A stretch of 64,000 bases of DNA, taken from NCBI RefSeq assembly GCF_014334015.1, contig NZ_CP060488.1:5538501-5602500 (forward strand), written 5' to 3'. Position numbers and translations under genes: made by a program. Numbering within the stretch: the stretch's first letter is position 1; each line of letters opens with the position of its first letter. The stretch is from Bacteroides sp. M10. Lineage in GTDB: Bacteria > Bacteroidota > Bacteroidia > Bacteroidales > Bacteroidaceae. A model generated the notes under the pieces. That model had not been told where the DNA came from, made no database searches, and saw only the letters and a list, made by a program, of their open reading frames with translations. Below, piece after piece: positions 33,853-41,837 of the stretch.

Positions 33853-35007
33853 ATGAACAACAAAAAACAACAGAATATTCAGTCTGAAAAGACGCTAACA
33901 GAGATTTTTAAATATAATGCAGGAGGAGAAGCTTCAGAGTATCATATTATCATTCATTCTACTAAACCGGAAGATACATACGAAGAACAGCTGAATGCAG
34001 TATTAAACACCTACGATTATTTACTTACCCAAGAATTGAAAGGAGCAGTTGCCATCCTCAAACGTTATTTCCTTAGTGACGCTGCCAATCAGGCAGATAC
34101 ACTACTGGCATTGACAACCGAAGGTTCGGACTGCGCACTTTCCATTGTGGAACAGCCCCCGCTGGACGGAACAAAAATAGCCTTATGGGTTTACCTGTTG
34201 ACAGATGTACAGACACAAGTCTTACATAACGGGCTTTTTGAGGTGAAACACAGTGCCTATCGCCACTTCTGGGGCGGTAGTGCATTCAATCGTGCCGCCA
34301 ATTCGGAATACCAGACCCGTCTATTATTGAACGACTATGTGATGCAACTCATGGAACAAGGTTGTAAACTGGCAGACAATTGTATCCGTACATGGTTTTT
34401 CGTGCAAAATGTAGATGTGAATTATGCCGGAGTAGTGAAAGCACGTAATGAAGTTTTCGTCACCCAAAACCTGACAGAAAAAACACATTATATTTCCAGC
34501 ACAGGCATCGACGGCCGGCATGCCGACCCGAAAGTACTGGTACAAATGGATACTTACGCCGTAGCAGGACTGCAACCGGAACAGATTCATTTCCTCTATG
34601 CTCCTACCCATCTGAACCCAACTTATGAATATGGAGTAAGCTTTGAACGTGGCACGTATGTAGATTATGGCGACCGCCGACAGGTATTTATTTCAGGAAC
34701 GGCAAGTATCAACAACAAAGGCGAAGTGGTATATCCCGGCAACATCCGCAAACAGACAGAACGAATGTGGGAGAATGTGGAAACCCTGTTGAAAGAAGCG
34801 GACTGCACGTTTGAAGATTTGGGACAAATGATTGTATATCTGCGTGACATAGCCGACTATGCAGTTGTTAAAGCAATGTATGACAAACGTTTCCCACATA
34901 CTCCTAAAGTATTTGTTCATGCTCCGGTATGCCGTCCCGGATGGTTGATTGAGATGGAATGTATGGGAGTGAAAGAATGTAAGAATAAGGAATACGCTCC
35001 ATTTTAA
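33853..35007 (+). CDS. Chorismatase-like / RidA-superfamily enzyme
   Basis: 384 residues, no signal peptide, so cytoplasmic. The C-terminal third is RidA/YjgF-like: RQVFISGTASINNKGE, QTERMWENVETLLKEA, FEDLGQMIVYLRDIADY and HAPVCRPGWLIEMECM. The N-terminal two thirds and the motifs RTWFFVQNVD and STGIDGRHAD resemble FkbO/Hyg5-type chorismatases, which have a RidA-like fold and hydrolyse chorismate. Such an enzyme is unexpected in an operon of exported haem and iron proteins. Whether it acts on chorismate is unproven. Confidence 0.65.
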   Translation: MNNKKQQNIQSEKTLTEIFKYNAGGEASEYHIIIHSTKPEDTYEEQLNAVLNTYDYLLTQELKGAVAILKRYFLSDAANQADTLLALTTEGSDCALSIVEQPPLDGTKIALWVYLLTDVQTQVLHNGLFEVKHSAYRHFWGGSAFNRAANSEYQTRLLLNDYVMQLMEQGCKLADNCIRTWFFVQNVDVNYAGVVKARNEVFVTQNLTEKTHYISSTGIDGRHADPKVLVQMDTYAVAGLQPEQIHFLYAPTHLNPTYEYGVSFERGTYVDYGDRRQVFISGTASINNKGEVVYPGNIRKQTERMWENVETLLKEADCTFEDLGQMIVYLRDIADYAVVKAMYDKRFPHTPKVFVHAPVCRPGWLIEMECMGVKECKNKEYAPF

Positions 35008-35027
35008 TATCATAAAAGATTATACAG

Positions 35028-37127
35028 TTGAAAAGGTTACTTATTATCTTATATATCTGTCTGGTGGGACTACTCGCTGTGACTACTTTCGTAGAACAAG
35101 CGTATGGGACAGATTTTGTAGAAAGAAATATATATCATACATGCTGGTTTTGTTGTTTGTGGGGAACAATTGCCACCATTGCACTTGTTGCTCTCATCCG
35201 ACGCGCTTTATGGCGACGGTTCCCCATATTGTTGTTTCATGGCTCCCTCCTCGTTATCTTGGTGGGGGCCATGATTACGTTTATCGGAAGCAAAAAAGGA
35301 TACGTACACTTGCTTCCGGGGGCAACGATAGACAGTTTCCTGGAATCGGAAAGCGGCAGAAAAGCTGATCTGCCATTCACAATACAACTAGATAGTTTCC
35401 GTATAGCATACTATCCCGGAACAGAAGCACCGGCAGACTACATCAGCTATATCACCTACTCTCTTCCCGGACAGAAAAATGTTCTATTACACGAACAGAT
35501 TTCAATGAATCGTATATTTACATCACAAGGTTTCCGTTTCTATCAGTCATCTTTCGATGATGACGGAAAAGGGAGCTGGCTGACTGTCAATTATGATCCA
35601 TGGGGAACAGGAGTGACTTATGCAGGATATATCCTGCTCGGTCTCTCCATGATTTGGCTACTATTTTCCCGCAGTAGTGATTTCCGACGCCTGCTAAACC
35701 ACCCGCTACTTAAAAAAGGAGGTGTATTTATACTGTTTATTTTCTGCCTTGCAGGTAACATGCAAGCACAAAAAAAACTCCTTCCTGCATTGAAACGAAC
35801 ACAAGCGGACAGTTTAGCACAGGAACAGGTTATTTATCACGACCGGGTAGTACCTTTCAACACATTAGCCCGTGATTTCATTCAGAAACTGACAGGAGAA
35901 GCTTCATATAAAGGATTGACACCTGAACAAGTGATAGGTGGCTGGTTACTTTATCCGGAAGTGTGGAGAAATGAGCCATTGATATACATCAAAAATACAG
36001 AATTACAGCATTTATTAAACATACAAACACCTTATGCTCGATTAACTGATTTATTTGACGGTTCTGTTTACCGTCTCCGTGAACATTGGCAACGTGAACA
36101 AGGACAACAAAGCAAACTCGCCAAAGCAATCCAGGAAACAGATGAAAAAGTAGGCCTGATCCTGATGTTGGAAAAAGGAACATTCATCCATCCATTACCC
36201 ACTGATGGCAGCGTGCAACCTCTCTCCGAACTGGAAGTGAAAGCAGAATTACTCTACAACCGGATTCCGTTCAGCAAGATTCTTTTTATGATAAATCTGT
36301 CATTGGGAGTGTTGTCTTTCCTGCTTCTACTTCATAACAGCCTGCAAAGAAATATCCTCTCGCCCAAAGCCAAAACGATTTCCCGCACAGCAGGAACTTT
36401 CTTTTCTGTTGCACTCTATCTTGCTTTCATATTCCATTTAGCAGGATATTGCCTGCGCTGGTACATCGGCGGTCGTATTCCACTTAGCAACGGTTACGAA
36501 ACCATGCAGTTTATGGCTCTTTGTATTCTTTTGATAGCCTGTCTGCTCCATCGAAGATTTTCATTTATACTTCCATTCGGATTCCTCCTCTCCGGCTTTG
36601 CTTTGTTGGTTTCCTATCTGGGACAAATGAATCCCCAGATAACCCCATTAATGCCGGTGCTCGTCTCTCCATGGCTAAGTATTCATGTTTCATTGATTAT
36701 GATGTCTTATGCCCTATTGGCATTCATCATGCTAAACGGAATACTGGCATTATGCCTCCGGAAAAAAGAATCGGAAAACAATGTCTCCGGAAACGACGCT
36801 ATACAAGACAACCGGATAGAACAGTTGACGCTAGTCAGCCGCTTGCTGCTCTACCCTGCCACCTTCTTTTTAGGAGCAGGCATCTTTCTGGGAGCAGTTT
36901 GGGCAAACGTTTCCTGGGGACGATACTGGGCGTGGGACCCGAAAGAAGTATGGGCACTGATTACTTTTCTGGTATATGGAGTAGCCTTCCATTCACAAAG
37001 TCTGCGCATTTTCCGCAAGCCTCTATTCTTCCATATCTATATGATTCTTGCTTTCCTGACCGTCTTAATGACCTATTTCGGGGTAAATTATGTTCTTGGA
37101 GGGATGCATAGTTATGCAAACGCCTGA
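35028..37127 (+). CDS. Fused ResB-CcsA cytochrome c synthase (system II)
   Basis: 699 residues from a TTG start at 35028: there is a stop 15 bp upstream and no earlier ATG. The N-terminal ResB/Ccs1-like part has helices at about 5-25, 40-60, 68-88 and 200-220 around a periplasmic domain. The C-terminal CcsA part has six or more helices, the GGRIPLSNGYETMQF block and the haem-handling tryptophan motif WGRYWAWDPKEVWAL. It exports haem and attaches it to CxxCH motifs. Placed last in an operon with a di-haem and a mono-haem protein, which are presumably its clients. Confidence 0.9.
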   Translation: MKRLLIILYICLVGLLAVTTFVEQAYGTDFVERNIYHTCWFCCLWGTIATIALVALIRRALWRRFPILLFHGSLLVILVGAMITFIGSKKGYVHLLPGATIDSFLESESGRKADLPFTIQLDSFRIAYYPGTEAPADYISYITYSLPGQKNVLLHEQISMNRIFTSQGFRFYQSSFDDDGKGSWLTVNYDPWGTGVTYAGYILLGLSMIWLLFSRSSDFRRLLNHPLLKKGGVFILFIFCLAGNMQAQKKLLPALKRTQADSLAQEQVIYHDRVVPFNTLARDFIQKLTGEASYKGLTPEQVIGGWLLYPEVWRNEPLIYIKNTELQHLLNIQTPYARLTDLFDGSVYRLREHWQREQGQQSKLAKAIQETDEKVGLILMLEKGTFIHPLPTDGSVQPLSELEVKAELLYNRIPFSKILFMINLSLGVLSFLLLLHNSLQRNILSPKAKTISRTAGTFFSVALYLAFIFHLAGYCLRWYIGGRIPLSNGYETMQFMALCILLIACLLHRRFSFILPFGFLLSGFALLVSYLGQMNPQITPLMPVLVSPWLSIHVSLIMMSYALLAFIMLNGILALCLRKKESENNVSGNDAIQDNRIEQLTLVSRLLLYPATFFLGAGIFLGAVWANVSWGRYWAWDPKEVWALITFLVYGVAFHSQSLRIFRKPLFFHIYMILAFLTVLMTYFGVNYVLGGMHSYANA

Positions 37128-37176
37128 ACCACCATATATAGCTAGTAATTGATAGAAGAATACCCATTTTAGGGGA

Positions 37177-37207
37177 TTGCGGGAAAAGCGGAAAGCCCCT
37201 ATCTTTG
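37177..37207 (+). promoter_or_regulatory. Promoter of candidate small RNA, copy 2
   Basis: TTG 37177-37179, 20-nt spacer, TATCTTTG 37200-37207, the same as copy 1. Confidence 0.65.
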
Positions 37208-37211
37208 CAGT

Positions 37212-37305
37212 ATCAGAATTAAATTAATTAGTCATAATTATATTACGTAGCCACATTAAAAATACATAGAAATCGGCCGAAGTGATTCACCCGCATTTCT
37301 TTTAT
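37212..37305 (+). ncRNA. Candidate small RNA, copy 2 of 2
   Basis: 37200-37257 matches 23188-23245 at 56 of 58 positions. The 3' part shares GGCCGAAGTGATT with copy 1's GCCGAAGCGATT and forms a weaker hairpin: GAAAT-CGG (37269-37276) with CCG-C-ATTTC (37291-37299), then TTTTATTT. It lies between the CcsBA gene and a convergent tetR gene. If this hairpin is leaky, the transcript would extend to the terminator at 37384-37409. Confidence 0.58.
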
Positions 37306-37383
37306 TTGGTTGTTAAGTTGAAAAACCATATAATGTATTCATTTTGGAATATGAATAGATGACATATTCTAAAAGAGGCAAGG

Positions 37384-37416
37384 ACGTCCGGCTTGTGAAA
37401 GCCGGACGTTTTTTTA
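37384..37416 (+). terminator. Strong rightward terminator before tetR
   Basis: 11-bp perfect stem ACGTCCGGCTT (37384-37394) with complement 37399-37409, loop GTGA, then seven T. It could end read-through from CcsBA or from small RNA copy 2. Confidence 0.85.
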
Positions 37417-37444
37417 TATCAGTAAGAGAATAAAGTGAGAGAGC

Positions 37445-38074
37445 TCATGCATTCATGAGCTCTTTCCAACCAGCCGTTTCAAAAGCGATATACTCCGCTA
37501 TAAACTTCTCCATCTCTTCTTTCTTCACAGGATGCAACACCAGCTCTTCGAGTAGGGCAAACAACCATACCGTATTCAGGTGAATAAAGAAGTTAGTTAT
37601 TACTATATTGATATGCGGATATTTCTGCTTCATTCCTTGAAAAAAAACAGAAATCGTACGCGTCATCAAATCTGTATATTCAGAACGGAAGTTCTCCAAA
37701 ACAGAACCTTGTGCCTGAAAAAGCAGCAACCGCAAACGGTCACGATGTTCAGAGACCAATCTGATATATTCCCGTACAGACATTTTCTGATAATCCGAAT
37801 CCATAAAGACGTCTATCGTCATCTGATCTGCATCGTGATTATAAATCATAGCATACAGATCATTCAATACCGGTTTCAGAATCGTACGGAATATCTCATC
37901 CTTATTGGTGAAATAATGATAGATATTACTCACCGTCACCCCTGCCCTCGAAGCTATTTCACGCATAGAGGCATCCTTGTATCCCTTTTCCAGAAACACT
38001 TCTTCGGCTGCCTTCAAGATTCCCTCTTGTATATCTCCTTTCAAAAATTGCATAGTATCGTTGCTACTTATCAA
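37445..38074 (-). CDS. TetR/AcrR-family repressor
   Basis: 209 residues. The N-terminal helix-turn-helix is standard (EEVFLEKGYKDASMREIASRAGVTV-type, then SNIYHYFTNKDEIF). The C-terminal ligand domain is unassigned. Its start overlaps the stop of the ABC gene upstream by 4 bp, so it is the last gene of the exporter operon and probably autoregulates it. Confidence 0.88.
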   Translation of the reverse strand: MISSNDTMQFLKGDIQEGILKAAEEVFLEKGYKDASMREIASRAGVTVSNIYHYFTNKDEIFRTILKPVLNDLYAMIYNHDADQMTIDVFMDSDYQKMSVREYIRLVSEHRDRLRLLLFQAQGSVLENFRSEYTDLMTRTISVFFQGMKQKYPHINIVITNFFIHLNTVWLFALLEELVLHPVKKEEMEKFIAEYIAFETAGWKELMNA

Positions 38075-39807
38075 TTCATATTTGTAACCTGTCTGTTCAC
38101 CATCCGGGCAAATATACCATTTTTCTTTTTCAATTCCTCCGGTGTTCCCATTTCAGCAACACTTCCATTCTCCAATACTACAATTTTGTCGGCATTGGCA
38201 ACGGTGCGCATACGGTGCGCAATAATCAGCACCGTTTTGTTACGTACCAATTCAGATATACCTGCCTGTATCTTGGTTTCATTCTCAACATCAAGCGAAG
38301 CCGTAGCCTCATCCAACAGAACAATCGGAGCATCCTTCAACAAAGCGCGGGCAATGGAAATACGCTGACGCTCACCGCCGGATAATGTTTCTCCATTCTC
38401 ACCAATAATCGTCTGGTATCCCTGCGGCATTTTAGTGACAAACTCATCACATTGTGCCAAGCGGGCAACTCTCCGGACTTCCTCATCCGTAGCATCCCGT
38501 TTGCCAATACGGATATTATCCATAATGGAAGCATTGAAAAGAACTACATCCTGAAAGACAACGGAATAGTTTTTCAACAAAGTTTCAGGATCAATCCGAC
38601 TGATATCCTGCCCGCCGAGGGTAATCTTTCCCGACTGGATATCCCAGAAACGTGCCGCCAACCTGGCCGCCGTACTCTTGCCACTACCTGAAGGACCAAC
38701 CAAAGCCGTTTTTTCACCTTGCCGGGCAATAAAAGACAAGTTATTCAGAATTTGTTTTCCCTGCTCATAAGCAAAGTCTACCTGTCTGAATTCGATATCA
38801 TAACCTTGAGGAGTGAATTCGGTAGTCCCGTTTTGTACCGGCAATGCTTCCATCTCATTCATTCTATTGATACGCACATCCAAATAGAACAAAGCGGCAA
38901 TATTATTCATCACCTCACTGACCGGAGCATACACACGCGACCCGATAACCATAAATATAAGATAGGTAAACAAATCAACCGTACCCGAAGCCAAGAGATT
39001 GGCACCAACGATAATAACGCTTGCCAGTCCGAGTTTCAATACACTCTGGGAACCGTTTACCAACATGCCGAGCACCAGTTCATTACGAGTCAATACCTTT
39101 TCATAGATATCAATGCTCGCATCCAGTTTTTCCAGATAGTCTCTCTCCTGATTGTAGGATTTTATCTCCTGAATGGTATCGAGTCCTTCCTGGATATGCT
39201 CGGTCACCATCCGCTTGTTCAGATAATTACTTTCATTGCTTTTCTGTATTTCCTTCTTCGAGAAAAGAAGGATTGCGGCAGCAAGCGGCACTACCCAGAA
39301 CAAAGCAATCGTCAACTGCCAGTTATAAAATGCCATGCCGACGGTAATAAGCAGAATACTGATAATGGAAGCAAACAACTGGGGAACCGCATGCGAGAAA
39401 GTATGCTCGAGATCAGTGCAGTCATCCATAATCGTGGCAGTGAGGTCGGAAAGATTCTTTTCGCCAAAGAAAGCCAGAGGCAACTTGCGAAGTTTTTCCG
39501 CCAATGAGATACGCCGGTTTGCACTCTCATCATAAACGGTGGTATAGGTACTACGATATTGCAATACCGCAAATATATACATGACTATCATAAAGACAAT
39601 ACCGAGTATGCTATAATAGAGAATACCATGCGTCACCGAAGCCGAAGGCTGAAATACAGGACGAAGATATTCCTCAAGAAAAAGAAAAACAAATACCGCC
39701 GGCAACATCAATACAATATCGAGTAGTGTAGTGAAAAACACACCTTTACAGAAATCTTTCGCTCCTTTAGTTGAAAGGGCAAAACGTCTTTTTATTACTT
39801 CAATCAT
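38071..39807 (-). CDS. ABC exporter half-transporter (fused membrane and ATPase domains), subunit 2
   Basis: 578 residues. Six helices (about 20-310) precede an ATPase domain: Walker A GPSGSGKST, Q loop VFQDVVLF, signature LSGGERQRISIARALL, Walker B VLLDEATASLD, H loop IAHRMRT. Overlaps the upstream ABC gene by 8 bp, so they probably form a heterodimer. Substrate unknown; TetR control suggests a toxic or hydrophobic compound. Confidence 0.9.
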   Translation of the reverse strand: MIEVIKRRFALSTKGAKDFCKGVFFTTLLDIVLMLPAVFVFLFLEEYLRPVFQPSASVTHGILYYSILGIVFMIVMYIFAVLQYRSTYTTVYDESANRRISLAEKLRKLPLAFFGEKNLSDLTATIMDDCTDLEHTFSHAVPQLFASIISILLITVGMAFYNWQLTIALFWVVPLAAAILLFSKKEIQKSNESNYLNKRMVTEHIQEGLDTIQEIKSYNQERDYLEKLDASIDIYEKVLTRNELVLGMLVNGSQSVLKLGLASVIIVGANLLASGTVDLFTYLIFMVIGSRVYAPVSEVMNNIAALFYLDVRINRMNEMEALPVQNGTTEFTPQGYDIEFRQVDFAYEQGKQILNNLSFIARQGEKTALVGPSGSGKSTAARLAARFWDIQSGKITLGGQDISRIDPETLLKNYSVVFQDVVLFNASIMDNIRIGKRDATDEEVRRVARLAQCDEFVTKMPQGYQTIIGENGETLSGGERQRISIARALLKDAPIVLLDEATASLDVENETKIQAGISELVRNKTVLIIAHRMRTVANADKIVVLENGSVAEMGTPEELKKKNGIFARMVNRQVTNMN

Positions 39808-41572
39808 TAGAAACCTCCTTTCCTATTGTCCAGCGAACAGATTGCTGGTATTCATTCCACATATGATAATAGATGCCTTGTTTTCCAAGCAGGTTGGCAT
39901 GTGTACCTTGTTCCGCAATCTTCCCCTTGTCAATGACGAGGATATTGTCGGCATCAGTGATGCTTGAAAGACGATGAGCAATCATCAATACGGTTTTTCC
40001 TTTTGTCAGTTCTTTCAAGGCTTGCTGGATGAGATGCTCATTTTCGGGGTCGGCAAAAGCAGTCGCCTCATCCAGTACAATGATGGGAGCATTTTTCAGG
40101 ATTGCACGTGCCAGTACGATCCGTTGCTGTTCCCCGCCGGAGAGATATGTTCCCTCCGTACCAATCTTCGTATTCAGTCCGAGCGGAAGTTTATTGATAA
40201 TTTCCCGGCATTGTGCCATATCTACTGCCCGTTCCACTTCCTCCATTGTCGCGTCGGGATTACCATATTTGATATTTTCGAGCAGAGAAGTCTTGAACAG
40301 CTTTGTATTCTGGAACACGAAAGAAATATATTTCATCAGTTCTTCGGGAGCGATTTCTCTTACATTGATGCCACCTATTAAAACTTTCCCTTCCGTTGCC
40401 TCCCAGAAACGGGGAACTAGACGGGCAATCGTTGTTTTCCCTCCGCCCGAAGCTCCGACAAGAGCTACTGTGTTTCCTTGCGGAATAGTGAAACTAACAT
40501 CATCCACCGCCTTTTGATTAGCTCCCGGATAGCTGAAGGAAACTTTTTCGAACTGAATACTGAATTCCTTTACCGGTTGTGGATGCGCTACAACAGTCAG
40601 GTGCTCATAAGCAACCAGATTCTCAAGACGTCCGATAGCTTCACTCGCCTGCCCCAAAGCCTGATTGAGATACATACTCTTCATGATACTTTGGGAGAAT
40701 ACAGGAGTAATGAGAACAAACAGGAAGAAATTAAGTAATACCGATGCATAATTACCTGAATAACCAATCAGCAAAATAGCCAACGGAGCAAGGAAAAACA
40801 CAAAACCATTGATTATTACGGTATAGAGCGACATCGGCTTCTCCCACATTCGTGTATAGCCGAATACCATTTTATTATAATTCATGATACAGCGGTGAAA
40901 GTTTTTGAAAGAGTAAATAGTCTGCTGGAAAACCTTCACTACGGGAATTCCTCTCACATACTCTACAGCTTCGGTATTCATTTCCTCCAGAGAGGTCATG
41001 TAGCTTTTCATAAACTGCCGTCCCTCCGCATTCATCATAAAACCCATAACCAGCATGGCAATAATTACAGGGACGATACATGCCAGACCGAGTATCCAAT
41101 CGAACACAAAAATCAGTATGGCAGCTACCAACGGCACTAGAAAAGTAGCCGCAAGGTCGGGCAACTGATGTGCCAGAAAACTATGGGTAACCCCTGCATT
41201 GTCATCTATAATCTTGCGAATACGTCCGCTCGTATTAATGTCAAAGAAGCCGAGAGGCATACGCACTATCTGGCGCATGGCTTCTTTACGCAAATTCGAT
41301 TCAACCCGAAAAGCTGCAAGATGCGAAGACATCAATGCGGCAAAATAAAGGACGATGCTCGCCACGGCCATGCCTGCCGCCCACCAGGCATACGTCACCA
41401 CATTACCGGAAGAGGTTATCTCTCCGTGTTCAAGCAGTTCTCTCACAATCAGCCAAATAAGGATATAAGGCAACATGCCCGCCAGGGCACTTAGGGCAGA
41501 CAGCAGCATTGCCGCAGGCAAAAGCACTTTCCGTTTACCCATGTAGTTCTGAAGTTTTTTCAATGTACTCAT
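39800..41572 (-). CDS. ABC exporter half-transporter, subunit 1
   Basis: 590 residues. Membrane domain about 15-310; ATPase domain with Walker A GASGGGKTT, signature LSGGEQQRIVLARAIL, Walker B IIVLDEATAFAD and H loop IAHRLSS. The D-loop reads FADPENE rather than SALD, as in a subgroup of heterodimeric exporters. First gene of the operon; ATG at 41572 lies 63 bp after a palindromic candidate operator. Confidence 0.9.
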   Translation of the reverse strand: MSTLKKLQNYMGKRKVLLPAAMLLSALSALAGMLPYILIWLIVRELLEHGEITSSGNVVTYAWWAAGMAVASIVLYFAALMSSHLAAFRVESNLRKEAMRQIVRMPLGFFDINTSGRIRKIIDDNAGVTHSFLAHQLPDLAATFLVPLVAAILIFVFDWILGLACIVPVIIAMLVMGFMMNAEGRQFMKSYMTSLEEMNTEAVEYVRGIPVVKVFQQTIYSFKNFHRCIMNYNKMVFGYTRMWEKPMSLYTVIINGFVFFLAPLAILLIGYSGNYASVLLNFFLFVLITPVFSQSIMKSMYLNQALGQASEAIGRLENLVAYEHLTVVAHPQPVKEFSIQFEKVSFSYPGANQKAVDDVSFTIPQGNTVALVGASGGGKTTIARLVPRFWEATEGKVLIGGINVREIAPEELMKYISFVFQNTKLFKTSLLENIKYGNPDATMEEVERAVDMAQCREIINKLPLGLNTKIGTEGTYLSGGEQQRIVLARAILKNAPIIVLDEATAFADPENEHLIQQALKELTKGKTVLMIAHRLSSITDADNILVIDKGKIAEQGTHANLLGKQGIYYHMWNEYQQSVRWTIGKEVSND

Positions 41573-41634
41573 AACGTACGTTCAATCTATATTAAGTTCG
41601 ACAATCATTTAACTTATCGCTTGTTTTCAAAAAA

Positions 41635-41655
41635 GAACAATATTCGAAATCGTTC
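41635..41655. promoter_or_regulatory. Candidate TetR operator of the ABC exporter operon
   Basis: A 21-bp imperfect palindrome: GAACAAT, a TTCGAA centre, then TCGTTC. It sits upstream of the first ABC gene, between a minus-strand TTG and a weak TTTTTTG that could be the -33 and -7 boxes. The fit to a TetR-type site is by symmetry and position only. Confidence 0.4.
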
Positions 41656-41779
41656 AAAAAAAAGAGAGCTTATATTTCTATAAGCTCTCTTCATCCCATT
41701 CAATCCGGTGCATGTGCACCTTTGATATATGATTAATCTCGACTCGTCTCTCACTGATTCGCATAAGTTTTCAAATATT
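41655..41779 (-). ncRNA. Candidate 3'UTR-derived small RNA after the hexosaminidase gene
   Basis: The minus strand has its own promoter (41815-41785) just after the hexosaminidase stop. About 85 nt later comes a hairpin with a 13-bp perfect stem (AAGAGAGCTTATA at 41662-41674 with 41679-41691) and eight T (41663-41656). A second small hairpin (GGTGCA/TGCACC) lies at 41707-41720. A 28-codon ATG frame also runs through, so a tiny peptide cannot be excluded. The same hairpin would terminate the hexosaminidase transcript. Confidence 0.5.
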
Positions 41780-41784
41780 TTCTG

Positions 41785-41815
41785 CAAAGGTACAGCTCGC
41801 CGGCAAGACGGACAA
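41785..41815 (-). promoter_or_regulatory. Promoter inside the 3' end of the hexosaminidase transcript
   Basis: Minus strand TTG (41815-41813), 20-nt spacer, TACCTTTG (41792-41785). Confidence 0.55.
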
Positions 41816-41837
41816 TACCTAAAAATAATGAAATTTG

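Noticed and set aside
35028..35030. Frameshift or missing ATG in the ResB-CcsA gene
   Set aside because: The TTG start is preceded by a stop 15 bp upstream and followed by a normal signal-anchor; a TTG start explains it.
36521..37111. 196-residue alternative frame inside the ResB-CcsA gene
   Set aside because: The CcsA frame with its Trp-rich motif is certain; the other is a frame shadow.
27790..37127. Polysaccharide utilisation locus
   Set aside because: No SusC/SusD pair and no glycoside hydrolase in the operon; barrels are porin-like, not TonB-dependent.
37580..39507. Two plus-strand frames of 262 residues each opposite tetR and the ABC gene
   Set aside because: Both are shadows of clearly conserved genes on the other strand, with low-complexity composition.
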